In this document: positions 1 through 7,651 of the stretch, one piece after another
How positions within the stretch are numbered: the stretch's first letter is position 1
Layout: each line of letters begins with the position of its first letter
DNA from: CAVPDA01 sp963702495
GTDB taxonomy: Bacteria; Pseudomonadota; Gammaproteobacteria; Burkholderiales; Rhodocyclaceae
DNA length: 64,000 bases
Direction of reading: 5' to 3'
Assembly: GCA_963702495.1 (NCBI GenBank)
Contig: CAVPDA010000019.1
Coordinates: 62,001-126,000 of the forward strand
Position numbers and translations under genes: made by a program
The notes under the pieces: model-generated
The model's database searches: none
What the model was told of the DNA's origin: nothing
What the model saw: only the letters and a program-made list of their open reading frames with translations

Positions 1-410
1 TGTTCGACGACTACGGCCCGATGAAACCCGAGGTGGCGGAACGGCGCAACGGCGTGCTGATCTCCGCCGAGCAGGGCGACGCCGTGGCCTACGCCCTGTG
101 GAAGCTGCAGGATCGCGGCCGCATGTTCGTCTCCCCCGGCGAGCCGCTGTACGAGGGCATGATCATCGGCGTGCACAGCCGCGACAACGATCTGGTGGTC
201 AATCCCATCAAGGGCAAACAGCTCACCAACGTGCGCGCCTCGGGCACCGACGAAGCGGTGCGCCTGGTGCCGCCGATCCAGCTCACCCTGGAGTCGGCCA
301 TCGAATTCATCGCCGACGACGAACTGGTCGAGATCACGCCCAAGTCCATCCGCCTGCGCAAGCGCCATCTGAAGGAACACGAACGCAAGCGCGCCGCCCG
401 CGCCCAGTAG
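1..410 (+). CDS. typA: TypA/BipA ribosome-associated GTPase, C-terminal part (5' end outside window)
   Basis: This is the C-terminal end of a translational GTPase of the TypA/BipA family, which binds the ribosome and aids 50S assembly and stress or low-temperature growth. The reading frame is open from base 3 and there is no start in the window, so the gene begins upstream. The visible residues include the family's C-terminal signature (a DNDLVVNP-like block, then KQLTNVRASGTDEA and a PPIQLTLE segment) and end in the usual basic tail. The GTPase domain is not visible. It converges on the pabB-pabC gene, with only 8 bases between the two stops, sharing a hairpin. Family assignment is secure. 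Confidence 0.95.
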   Translation, partial: FDDYGPMKPEVAERRNGVLISAEQGDAVAYALWKLQDRGRMFVSPGEPLYEGMIIGVHSRDNDLVVNPIKGKQLTNVRASGTDEAVRLVPPIQLTLESAIEFIADDELVEITPKSIRLRKRHLKEHERKRAARAQ

Positions 411-431
411 CCGCGGACTCAATCCGCGGCT
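409..431. terminator. hairpin between convergent typA and pabBC
   Basis: A perfect 9-bp inverted repeat (AGCCGCGGA / TCCGCGGCT) with a 5-base loop spans the end of typA and the end of pabBC. The stop codon of the minus-strand gene starts in the loop. There is no clear T-run on either side, so it may be a bidirectional intrinsic or attenuating structure rather than a strong terminator. Confidence 0.5.
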
Positions 432-2305
432 GCGGCATCCTGAGCCATGCCTGACGGGACGGGATCGCCGCGCCAGGCGACGCGCTGCAGGCCGCGCACC
501 GCATTCGACACGTAAACGGCATCGGCCCGCAGCAGGTCCCGCGGATAGAGCGTCGTCTCCCGCGCCGGCGGGTCCTGCCGCGCCAGAACCCGCTGCCGCA
601 TCACGCCGTTCAGCAGCCCCGCCGAAACCGGCGGCGTGTGCAGCACGCCGCCGATGTCGAGGTAGAGGTTGCTGCGCGCGCCCTCGCACAGTTCGCCGCG
701 TTCGTTGCAGAACAGCACGTCGAAACAACCGGGAATGGCGGCGATGCGGGCAAGCTCCGCCTCGTACAAGGTGCGCGCCGTGCTCTTGTGATAGAGCAGC
801 GGATCGCGGGAATCGACCCGTTGTGCCGAAAGCACGACCGTTGGCAGTTCGCTGCCGACCACTGCCGGCAAGGACGAGGACTCGAGGCGGCACTCCCCCT
901 TCTTGGACAGCAGCAGGCGCGTCTTGCACGGCTGTACCGCTCCCAGCTCCTGGGCGTGCGCCAGCAGTTGCCGCCGTATCGCATCGAGGTCGCATCGGAA
1001 GCCGAAATAGAGGGCCGAGGCATCGAGCCGGCGCAGGTGATCGTCGAGATACGGGAATGGCGAAGGGCACGCCGGATCGAGCCGCAGCGATTCGATCAGC
1101 TGGAAGTCGGCGTCGAGGTCGGTGAGGAACTGGCCTTTCCAGCGGCACTCCTCGAATTCGTTCGCCGGATCGGAGTCGTAAACGATGCCGCTGCCCAGGC
1201 CGAGCCGGCCGCGACCGTCGGCATCCAAGACCAGGGTGCGGATGGCGACGTTGAACGAGAAGTCGCCGTCCGGCGCGACATAGCCCAGGGCGCCGGTATA
1301 CAGGCCGCGCGCTTGCCGCTCCAGTTCGCGGATGATCTGCATGGCCCGGATCTTGGGCGCACCGGTGATCGAGCCGCAGGGAAACAGCGCGCGAAAGATG
1401 TCGATGAGAGGCCGGCGCGGGAGCGTGGCCGTGACCGTGGATACCATCTGGAACACGGTCGGATAGGCCTCGACCTCGAACAGGCGCTCGACGCGGACGC
1501 TGCCCGGCGGGCCGAGCCGTCCCAGATCGTTGCGGATGAGGTCCACGATCATGACGTTCTCGGCGCGGTCCTTGGCGGACGCCGCAAGAGTTGCGGCATG
1601 GGCGGCATCCTCCTGCGGCGTGCGTCCGCGCGGCGCGGTACCCTTCATCGGCCGCGAAGTCAGCCGCTCGCCCGCGCGCTCGACGAACAGCTCGGGAGAA
1701 AGGGAGAGGATCGCCTGTCCCGTGCCCTGGACGAAGGCGCCGTAGCGCACCGGCTGGCGGCGGCGCAGCTTGGCGTAGAGGGCCAGGGGAGCGCCGTAAT
1801 GATCGAAATCGAGGGCGTAGGTGAAATTGACCTGGTAGCAGTCGCCGGCCGCGATATAGCTTCGGATCCGTTCCACCGCCGCCAGGAAGCCCGGCTTCTG
1901 GATGTTGCAGCGCAGCCCGGCGACACCCGCGATGCGTCCCTGCGGCGGCAGCGCGGCGAGCATGTCGCCGATGAACCGCTGCGTTTCCGCAGGATCGAGG
2001 AGCGCCATGCTCTCGAACAGGTACACGGTCATCAGCGGCCGCCCGCACGGCGGCGCCAGTTCCCGCAGTTTCGGCTCCAGCCGGTAGCCGAGTTCGTAGT
2101 CCGCGGCGATGACGCTCCAGCGCCCCTCGCCGCCGGCCCGCTCCACCGCCTGCAGCGCGGCTTCGGCCTCCACCTCGTCGCGGCACTCCATGACTTCGAC
2201 AACGTCATGCAGCAGGCGCGCTCCGCCGCCCGCCTCGCCCGACGGATCGTCGAACAAAGCGAAGATTTCTCCCGGCTGTCGCAGCAAACAAGGCACGCGC
2301 CTCAC
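419..2305 (-). CDS. pabB: aminodeoxychorismate synthase component I fused to 4-amino-4-deoxychorismate lyase (PabB-PabC)
   Basis: A 628-residue fusion for para-aminobenzoate synthesis in the folate pathway. The N-terminal ~390 residues are a chorismate-binding PabB domain: it has the MKGTAPRG block, DLIRNDLGR and the PCGSITGAPK motif (about residues 309-318). This part makes aminodeoxychorismate from chorismate and ammonia supplied by a PabA-type glutaminase. The C-terminal ~235 residues are a fold-IV PLP enzyme like PabC (HKSTARTLYE region), which would release pyruvate to give p-aminobenzoate. Such fusions are common in betaproteobacteria. The start is GTG at 2305. PabA is not in the window. 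It converges with typA. Confidence 0.93.
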   Translation of the reverse strand: MRRVPCLLRQPGEIFALFDDPSGEAGGGARLLHDVVEVMECRDEVEAEAALQAVERAGGEGRWSVIAADYELGYRLEPKLRELAPPCGRPLMTVYLFESMALLDPAETQRFIGDMLAALPPQGRIAGVAGLRCNIQKPGFLAAVERIRSYIAAGDCYQVNFTYALDFDHYGAPLALYAKLRRRQPVRYGAFVQGTGQAILSLSPELFVERAGERLTSRPMKGTAPRGRTPQEDAAHAATLAASAKDRAENVMIVDLIRNDLGRLGPPGSVRVERLFEVEAYPTVFQMVSTVTATLPRRPLIDIFRALFPCGSITGAPKIRAMQIIRELERQARGLYTGALGYVAPDGDFSFNVAIRTLVLDADGRGRLGLGSGIVYDSDPANEFEECRWKGQFLTDLDADFQLIESLRLDPACPSPFPYLDDHLRRLDASALYFGFRCDLDAIRRQLLAHAQELGAVQPCKTRLLLSKKGECRLESSSLPAVVGSELPTVVLSAQRVDSRDPLLYHKSTARTLYEAELARIAAIPGCFDVLFCNERGELCEGARSNLYLDIGGVLHTPPVSAGLLNGVMRQRVLARQDPPARETTLYPRDLLRADAVYVSNAVRGLQRVAWRGDPVPSGMAQDAAAAD

Positions 2306-2398
2306 CTCAGGGCAAAACGTGGAAGCGCAGTATTGTCACAGAAGCGCGGCAGCGTGCTCGCCCCGACGCGGAGAAATCGTGCAGGATCGGGAACGGCC

Positions 2399-2947
2399 CT
2401 ATTCGTCCTTGAGGGCGTAGATCGCCGGCAGGTTGCGCCACGCTCCCGACACGTCCATACCGAAGCCGAAGACGTAGCGGTTCGGCAGCCGGACGCCGAC
2501 GAAATCGGCGGCGATCGGCTTCGGCCTGCCGATCTCCTTGTCGGCGAAAACGGCGGTAAAGCAGGCGCTGGCGCCGTTGTCCAGCATGCGCTGCCGGATC
2601 GCCGCCAGCGTCACGCCTTCGTCGAGGATGTCATCCAGCACCAGCACCGTGCGGCCGGCGATCGACTCGCGCGGCGCCGCGATCCAGCGCAGTTCGCCGC
2701 CGCTGGTGGCGTCGCCGTAGCGGGTGACGTGCACGTAATCGAACTCCAGGGGAAAGCACAGCAGCGGCAGCAGGTGGCCGGTGAAGACGACGGCGCCGCC
2801 CATGACCGAAAGAACCAGGGGATGGGCGTCTCCCAGGGCGGCGCTGATCTCGCGCGCGACGCGCGCCACCGCCGAAGAAACGACCTCGGCGGGGACGACG
2901 AGGTCCGCCGTGTCGAGTATGCGCCGGGCCTCGGCCGTGCTCAGCAT
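2399..2947 (-). CDS. hpt: hypoxanthine-guanine phosphoribosyltransferase
   Basis: A 182-residue purine-salvage phosphoribosyltransferase, which transfers the ribose-phosphate of PRPP to hypoxanthine or guanine. The PRPP-binding loop VLVLDDILDEGVTL is present, with an acidic pair followed by a short loop. An N-terminal block with VMGGAVVFTGHLLP fits bacterial type I HPRT. The ATG at 2947 gives the usual length; a GTG at 2965 in the same frame would add six residues. The gene lies about 90 bases upstream of pabBC on the same strand, but nothing shows co-transcription. Substrate preference (hypoxanthine, guanine or both) cannot be read from the sequence. Confidence 0.9.
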   Translation of the reverse strand: MLSTAEARRILDTADLVVPAEVVSSAVARVAREISAALGDAHPLVLSVMGGAVVFTGHLLPLLCFPLEFDYVHVTRYGDATSGGELRWIAAPRESIAGRTVLVLDDILDEGVTLAAIRQRMLDNGASACFTAVFADKEIGRPKPIAADFVGVRLPNRYVFGFGMDVSGAWRNLPAIYALKDE

Positions 2948-3012
2948 GCCGCGGCCTGCCGGCACGCCGACGATAGCCCGTCGCGCCGCCCGGCGCCACC
3001 CGTCATGTCAGA

Positions 3013-3381
3013 TCAATAGCAGAAGGTGACGACGTCGTCGTCCATGGCCTGCGAAATGACGTAGGCGCCGCCCACGGTCTCGTCGATTTCGGGGATCAGG
3101 TCCTCGCCCCACAGGTCGAGGGTGGGGGTGCACACCTTGAACTTGACGCCGGCTTCCTTGGCGTCCTTGATGAACTCGTACACGCTCTTGGGCGAGCCTT
3201 CCTTGACGAACAGTTTCTCCGCCACACCCTTGATGGCAAGCGCACCGGCACCGGCGGTCAGGATCACCTCCACCTCGTACTCCATCGCCGCTGCCACGGT
3301 CGCCTGGAAGAACGGTGCGCCCAGTTCCGGGCCGTTTTTCGGGTCGGTATTCACCATCACGATCAATAGTTTGTCAGCCAT
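3013..3381 (-). CDS. DsrE-family sulfur-relay-like protein
   Basis: A 122-residue cytoplasmic protein of the DsrE/DsrF-like fold. The N-terminus MADKLLIVMVNTD and the middle ILTAGAGALAIKGVAE match the beta-alpha layout of the family, whose members carry or pass sulfane sulfur on conserved cysteines. Cysteines are seen at KVCTPTL and near the C-terminal end (TFCY). A good ribosome-binding site (GGAGC) precedes the ATG. It stands alone between hpt and galU; a divergence of about 235 bases separates it from galU. The genome also encodes a DsrE2-like protein and a TusA-like protein at 29.5-30.5 kb. Function beyond family is not shown. Confidence 0.85.
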   Translation of the reverse strand: MADKLLIVMVNTDPKNGPELGAPFFQATVAAAMEYEVEVILTAGAGALAIKGVAEKLFVKEGSPKSVYEFIKDAKEAGVKFKVCTPTLDLWGEDLIPEIDETVGGAYVISQAMDDDVVTFCY

Positions 3382-3515
3382 GCTCCGCTCCTTGTCAGGG
3401 GTTTCGGGAAAGTCGATCAGTCTAGGCTAATTCACCGCGCCGCGTTTGTGACCTAAGTCAAAGCGGGCGCGGCCGCGGCGCACGAAAGACGGCTGCGGGC
3501 ATGGTGTCCCAGGGC

Positions 3516-3623
3516 CGTAGGGTGCGCAGTCCCTCAGCCCCAACCCGGTTCCGGCGGAGAGGCCGGTGGAGAGTGGTGCACGGCTCGAAGGCCGTCGAAT
3601 CGGTGCGCACGGCGCACCCTACG
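3516..3623. repeat. inverted repeat with galU-end hairpin
   Basis: A 12-base inverted repeat (CGTAGGGTGCGC at 3516-3527, its complement at 3612-3623) brackets about 84 bases downstream of galU. The distal copy forms a second, local hairpin (GGTGCG/CGCACC, 3602-3618) that abuts the galU stop codon. It may serve as terminator for the smc-zipA-ligA-galU run; the motif also resembles dispersed REP-like palindromes of betaproteobacteria, which I could not search for genome-wide. Confidence 0.45.
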
Positions 3624-4500
3624 CGCCTTTCGGCAGCTTCAGAGTCGCCAGGTAGGCGGTGAATTCCTTGCCCACCTCGGGATGTTTGCGCGCCAGGGCG
3701 ATGGTGGCCTGGAGGTAGCCCAGCTTCGAGCCGCAGTCGTAGCGCGTGCCCTTGAACTGGAAGGCCAGCACCGCTTCCTCCTCCAGCAGGGAGGAAATGG
3801 CGTCGGTGAGCTGGATCTCCCCGCCGGCGCCGGGATTCACGGACCGCAGATGCTGGAAGATGCCCGGCGTCAGGATGTAGCGCCCGACTACCGCCTGCGT
3901 CGTCGGCGCCTTGTCGGGATCCGGCTTTTCCACGATCGCCTTGATGCGCTGCACGTTGCCGCTCTCGCTCTCGGTGCTGACGATGCCGTACTGCTTGGTC
4001 TGCTCGCGCGGCACGTTCATCGTTCCCAGCACCGAGCAGTGGTAATAGCTGAACACCTCCGCCATCTGCTTCAGCACCGGCGGCTCGGCATCGATCAGGT
4101 CGTCCGCCAGCAGCACGGCGAAGGGTTCGTCGCCGACCACGGTCGCCGCGCACAGCACGGCATGGCCGAGACCCAGGGGTTCGGACTGGCGGATGTAGAT
4201 GCAGTTGATGTGGCTGGGCGCGGTATCGCGGGCGATCTTGAGCAGATCGTGCTTGCCCCGCGCCTCCAGTTCGGCCTCCATCTCGTAGGCCTTGTCGAAG
4301 TGATCTTCGATCGAACGCTTGGTGCGTCCCGTGATGAACACCATGTCGGTGATGCCGGCCGCGATCGCCTCCTCCACCGCATACTGGATCAGCGGCTTGT
4401 CCACCACCGGCATCATCTCCTTCGGGCTGGCCTTGGTCGCCGGCAGGAACCGCGTACCCAGCCCCGCCACCGGAAACACGGCCTTGGTGATCTTCTTCAT
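3619..4500 (-). CDS. galU: UTP-glucose-1-phosphate uridylyltransferase
   Basis: A 293-residue enzyme that makes UDP-glucose from UTP and glucose-1-phosphate for exopolysaccharide, LPS and related glycosylation. The N-terminal nucleotidyltransferase signature AGLGTRFLPATKASPKEM is intact, followed by the PVVDKPLIQYAVEEA block. The catalytic-core segments LLADDLIDAE and EKPDPDKAP are visible. Length matches bacterial GalU. The ATG overlaps the ligA stop by four bases (ATGA), with GGGGGAG just upstream inside ligA, so translation is probably coupled to the smc-zipA-ligA transcript. Confidence 0.96.
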   Translation of the reverse strand: MKKITKAVFPVAGLGTRFLPATKASPKEMMPVVDKPLIQYAVEEAIAAGITDMVFITGRTKRSIEDHFDKAYEMEAELEARGKHDLLKIARDTAPSHINCIYIRQSEPLGLGHAVLCAATVVGDEPFAVLLADDLIDAEPPVLKQMAEVFSYYHCSVLGTMNVPREQTKQYGIVSTESESGNVQRIKAIVEKPDPDKAPTTQAVVGRYILTPGIFQHLRSVNPGAGGEIQLTDAISSLLEEEAVLAFQFKGTRYDCGSKLGYLQATIALARKHPEVGKEFTAYLATLKLPKGA

Positions 4501-6521
4501 GCTTCTCCCCCAGTCTGATTGAGCAACTCCCGCAGTCGGGCCTCGTCCAGGATCGTGACGCCCAGTTCCTGCGCCTTCGCCAGTTTGGATCCGGCCTCGG
4601 CACCGGCCACCACGAAATCCGTCTTGCGCGACACCGAGCCGCTCACCTTGCCGCCCGCGGCCTCGATCAGCGCGGCCGCTTCGTCGCGGCTCAGGTTCGG
4701 CAGGGTGCCGGTGAGAACGAAGGTCTTGCCCTTGGCCGGCGCCTCGTGCGCGAGATCGCCCGCATGTTCCGCCCAGCGCACGCCGGCAGCGCGCAGCTGT
4801 TCAATGACTTCGCGATTATGGGGCTCGGCGAAGAATTGCGCGATGGATGCGGCCACCACCGGCCCCACGTCTGAAACGGCGCGCAAGGCCTCCACGTCCG
4901 CGGCCATGAGGGCGTCGATGCTGCCGAAGTGGCGCGCCAGGTCCTTCGCCGTCGCCTCTCCCACGTTGCGTATTCCCAGCGCGTAGATGAAGCGCGCCAG
5001 GGTGGTGTTCTTGCTCGCCTCGATCGCGGCCAGCAGGTTGGCGGCGGACTTCTCCCCCATGCGCGCCAGACTCGCCAGCTTGAGCAGGCCGATCTTGTAG
5101 AGGTCGGCCGGGGTATGAACGATGGCGCCGTCCACCAATTGATCCACCAGCTTCTCGCCCAGGCCCTCGATATCCAGGGCATGGCGGCCGGCGAAATGCA
5201 GCAGCGCCTGCTTGCGCTGCGCCGGGCAGAACAGCCCGCCGCTGCAGCGCGCCACCGCCTCGTCCTCGCCGCGGGCGATCCGGGAGCCGCAAATCGGACA
5301 GATCTGGGGCATGACGAACTCGCGCTCGCCGCCGCTGCGCCGCTCCTGCACCACCGCCACGACTTCCGGGATGACGTCGCCGGCCCGGCGCACGATCACC
5401 GTGTCGCCGATGCGCACGTCCTTGCGCCGGACTTCGTCCTCGTTGTGCAGGGTGGCGTTGGTCACCGTCACGCCGCCGACGAACACCGGCTTCAGGCGCG
5501 CCACCGGCGTGATGGCGCCGGTGCGGCCGACCGACACGTCGATGCCGAGCACTTCCGTCAAGGCTTCCTGCGCCGGGAACTTGTGCGCCACCGCGAAGCG
5601 CGGCGCACGCGAGACGAAACCCAGGCGCGCCTGATCGGCCAGCCGATTCACCTTGTACACCACGCCGTCGATTTCGTAGGGCAATGTGTCGCGGCGGGAA
5701 CCGATGTCGCGGTAGTAGGCCAGCAGGCCGTCCAGGCCGTGCGCCACGCGCCGCTCCGGGGCCACCGGCAGCCCCCAGTGCGCGAGGTGATCGAGCAGCG
5801 CGGAATGGGTGTCGGCGCCGAGCCCCTCGCTCTCCGCCACGGCGTAGGCGAGGAAGCGCAGCGGGCGCCGCGCCGTGATCCGGGGATCCAACTGGCGCAG
5901 GCTTCCGGCGGCGGCATTGCGCGGATTGACGAACTCCTTGTCGCCCGCCGCCCGCTGCTCGGCGTTCATGCGCTCGAAGTCGCGGCGGAACAGGATGACT
6001 TCGCCCCGCACCTCCAGCCGCCGCGGTGCATCCCCCCGCAGTCGCAGGGGAAGGCTGCGGATGGTGCGCAGGTTGGAGGTGACGTCCTCGCCCTTGTAGC
6101 CATCGCCGCGGGTGGCGCCGAGCATGAAACGGCCATCTTCGTAGGTGAGGCTGATGGCCAGCCCGTCGAACTTGGGCTCGACCGCATACTCGATCTGGTC
6201 GCGGCCCAGCCCCTCCCGGCAGCGCCGGTCGAAGGCGGCGGCCTCCTCGTCGCCGAACGCGTTCGCCAGCGAGAGCATCGGCACCCGATGCTCCACCTCG
6301 CCGAAGGCGGTCGCCGGCGCCGCGCCGACGCGCTGCGTCGGCGAATCGGGAGTCACCAGCTCGGGGTGATCCGCTTCCAGCTGCTGCAACTCGCGGAACA
6401 GGCGGTCGTACTCGGCGTCCGGAATCGTCGGCGCGTCCAGGACGTAATAGGCGTTGTTGTGGCGCTCGAGTTCCTCGCGCAGCCGCGCCGCGCGCTGCAG
6501 GACCGCGGCGGTCGCCTTCAT
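4497..6521 (-). CDS. ligA: NAD-dependent DNA ligase
   Basis: A 674-residue LigA that seals nicks in DNA replication and repair using NAD+. Domains run in order: the Ia/NMN-binding region (HNNAYYVLDAPTIPDAEYD), the adenylation domain with KFDG at residues 117-120 (Lys117 is the adenylated residue), the OB fold, a Cys4 zinc finger (CPICGS ... CSGGLFCPAQ), helix-hairpin-helix repeats, and a C-terminal BRCT domain beginning at GKTFVLTGTLPN. I chose the ATG at 6521 because the conserved N-terminus starts there; the frame stays open further upstream across zipA but without homology. The start shares one base with the zipA stop (TGATG), so the genes are coupled. Confidence 0.97.
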   Translation of the reverse strand: MKATAAVLQRAARLREELERHNNAYYVLDAPTIPDAEYDRLFRELQQLEADHPELVTPDSPTQRVGAAPATAFGEVEHRVPMLSLANAFGDEEAAAFDRRCREGLGRDQIEYAVEPKFDGLAISLTYEDGRFMLGATRGDGYKGEDVTSNLRTIRSLPLRLRGDAPRRLEVRGEVILFRRDFERMNAEQRAAGDKEFVNPRNAAAGSLRQLDPRITARRPLRFLAYAVAESEGLGADTHSALLDHLAHWGLPVAPERRVAHGLDGLLAYYRDIGSRRDTLPYEIDGVVYKVNRLADQARLGFVSRAPRFAVAHKFPAQEALTEVLGIDVSVGRTGAITPVARLKPVFVGGVTVTNATLHNEDEVRRKDVRIGDTVIVRRAGDVIPEVVAVVQERRSGGEREFVMPQICPICGSRIARGEDEAVARCSGGLFCPAQRKQALLHFAGRHALDIEGLGEKLVDQLVDGAIVHTPADLYKIGLLKLASLARMGEKSAANLLAAIEASKNTTLARFIYALGIRNVGEATAKDLARHFGSIDALMAADVEALRAVSDVGPVVAASIAQFFAEPHNREVIEQLRAAGVRWAEHAGDLAHEAPAKGKTFVLTGTLPNLSRDEAAALIEAAGGKVSGSVSRKTDFVVAGAEAGSKLAKAQELGVTILDEARLRELLNQTGGEA

Positions 6522-7639
6522 CAGGAGAACAGGCGCAGGGCGACGGCGCTGCCGGCGGCGATGCCATGCTGCGCCATGTGGTCCTGGATTTCGACGATCT
6601 TGGCGCGGATCACGTCCAGCGACTTCTGCGTCAGGGGCTGGCGATTGTCGTCCACCACGGTGCCGTTGAGGCCCGCCGCCAGTTGGCGCGCCGCCGTCAC
6701 CATGCCGCCGAAGGCCGCGCCGCCGTTCATGACGCAGGGCACGTCCAGGTTCAGGGTGAGACCGTGGCTGACGAGGCCGTTCATGTCGTCGGCGGTGAAC
6801 AGCGCCGGCTCCAGATTGCTCATCGTGAACAGCTCGTGGCCCGCTTCGTCCCGCGCCAGAAACACGCCGTGCTCTTCGATCTGCATGCCGGTGGCCTCGG
6901 CGATGCCGCGCAGCTTGGTGCCGACGAAGCCAACCGGGTCGTTGGCCACGACGTGGATGCCGATCTGGACGTCCACACTGGCGCAGAACTTGTCGAGTTC
7001 CTGTGCCCGCAGCGCGATCTGGTCCCGGTCCGGGTATTCCGTCACGGCCATGTAGCGGTCGGCGATCTGCTGCACGCCGCCGAGAATGCGCTCCAGCTCC
7101 GGCGCCGAGAGCGCCCCGCGCCGGTCGGCGAGTTGCAGCGCAACGCGCCACTGGCGGCCGTTGAGGGCACTGTGGCTCTGGAGTTGTTGCCACAGGTTGC
7201 GGCTTTCGTTCCAGCCCAGCCAGCGCACCGGCTTGTCGATGCCGTACAGCAGTTCTCCCGACGCCTGCCACAACTGCTGGGCCGAGATCGGCTCCGCCGC
7301 CTCGAAGCGGACCACGGCGTCGGCAACCTCGTGCACCAAAGGTGCTGCAGGCTCGTCCACCGGGCCGCGTTCCTCCAACTCCGGCTCGACTTCAGGCGGC
7401 GGCGGGAGCGACAGATCCACCGGCTCGATGCGCTCGTCGGTCGCCGGCGCCGCCCCGGCGGCCGAGGCAAGCGGCGGCGCTGCCTTCGGCTCGAGCAGAA
7501 CGTCGGCATGGTCGGAGCGGAACGCCCGCTCGGTCTGCCGGCGGTACTTGTGCTCCTGCCACTTGTTGTAGGCGAACACCCCGGCGACGCCGATCACGCC
7601 GGCGGCGATGAGGGACAACTGAAAATCGCTGATGGCCAT
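6521..7639 (-). CDS. zipA: ZipA-like cell-division protein
   Basis: A 372-residue inner-membrane protein. An N-terminal membrane anchor (residues about 8-24, LSLIAAGVIGVAGVFAY) is followed by a charged segment, a Pro/Ala/Glu-rich linker (about 50-105) and a C-terminal domain like the FtsZ-binding domain of ZipA. The C-terminal part has the ZipA-like stretch around GLTLNLDVPCVMNGGAAFGGM. ZipA tethers FtsZ polymers to the membrane at the septum. It lies 12 bases downstream of smc and overlaps ligA by one base, which pairs chromosome segregation, division and ligation genes in one transcript. Divergence of the C-terminal domain from enteric ZipA makes the exact FtsZ interaction an inference. Confidence 0.87.
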   Translation of the reverse strand: MAISDFQLSLIAAGVIGVAGVFAYNKWQEHKYRRQTERAFRSDHADVLLEPKAAPPLASAAGAAPATDERIEPVDLSLPPPPEVEPELEERGPVDEPAAPLVHEVADAVVRFEAAEPISAQQLWQASGELLYGIDKPVRWLGWNESRNLWQQLQSHSALNGRQWRVALQLADRRGALSAPELERILGGVQQIADRYMAVTEYPDRDQIALRAQELDKFCASVDVQIGIHVVANDPVGFVGTKLRGIAEATGMQIEEHGVFLARDEAGHELFTMSNLEPALFTADDMNGLVSHGLTLNLDVPCVMNGGAAFGGMVTAARQLAAGLNGTVVDDNRQPLTQKSLDVIRAKIVEIQDHMAQHGIAAGSAVALRLFS

Positions 7640-7651
7640 CCAATCCTCTTT

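Noticed and set aside
638..3019. 793-residue open frame on the plus strand opposite pabBC and hpt
   Set aside because: GC-rich DNA keeps frames open opposite real genes. The minus strand has clear PabB, PabC and HPRT motifs.
4929..7055. 708-residue plus-strand frame across ligA and zipA
   Set aside because: Shadow of ligA and zipA, both with recognisable motifs on the minus strand.
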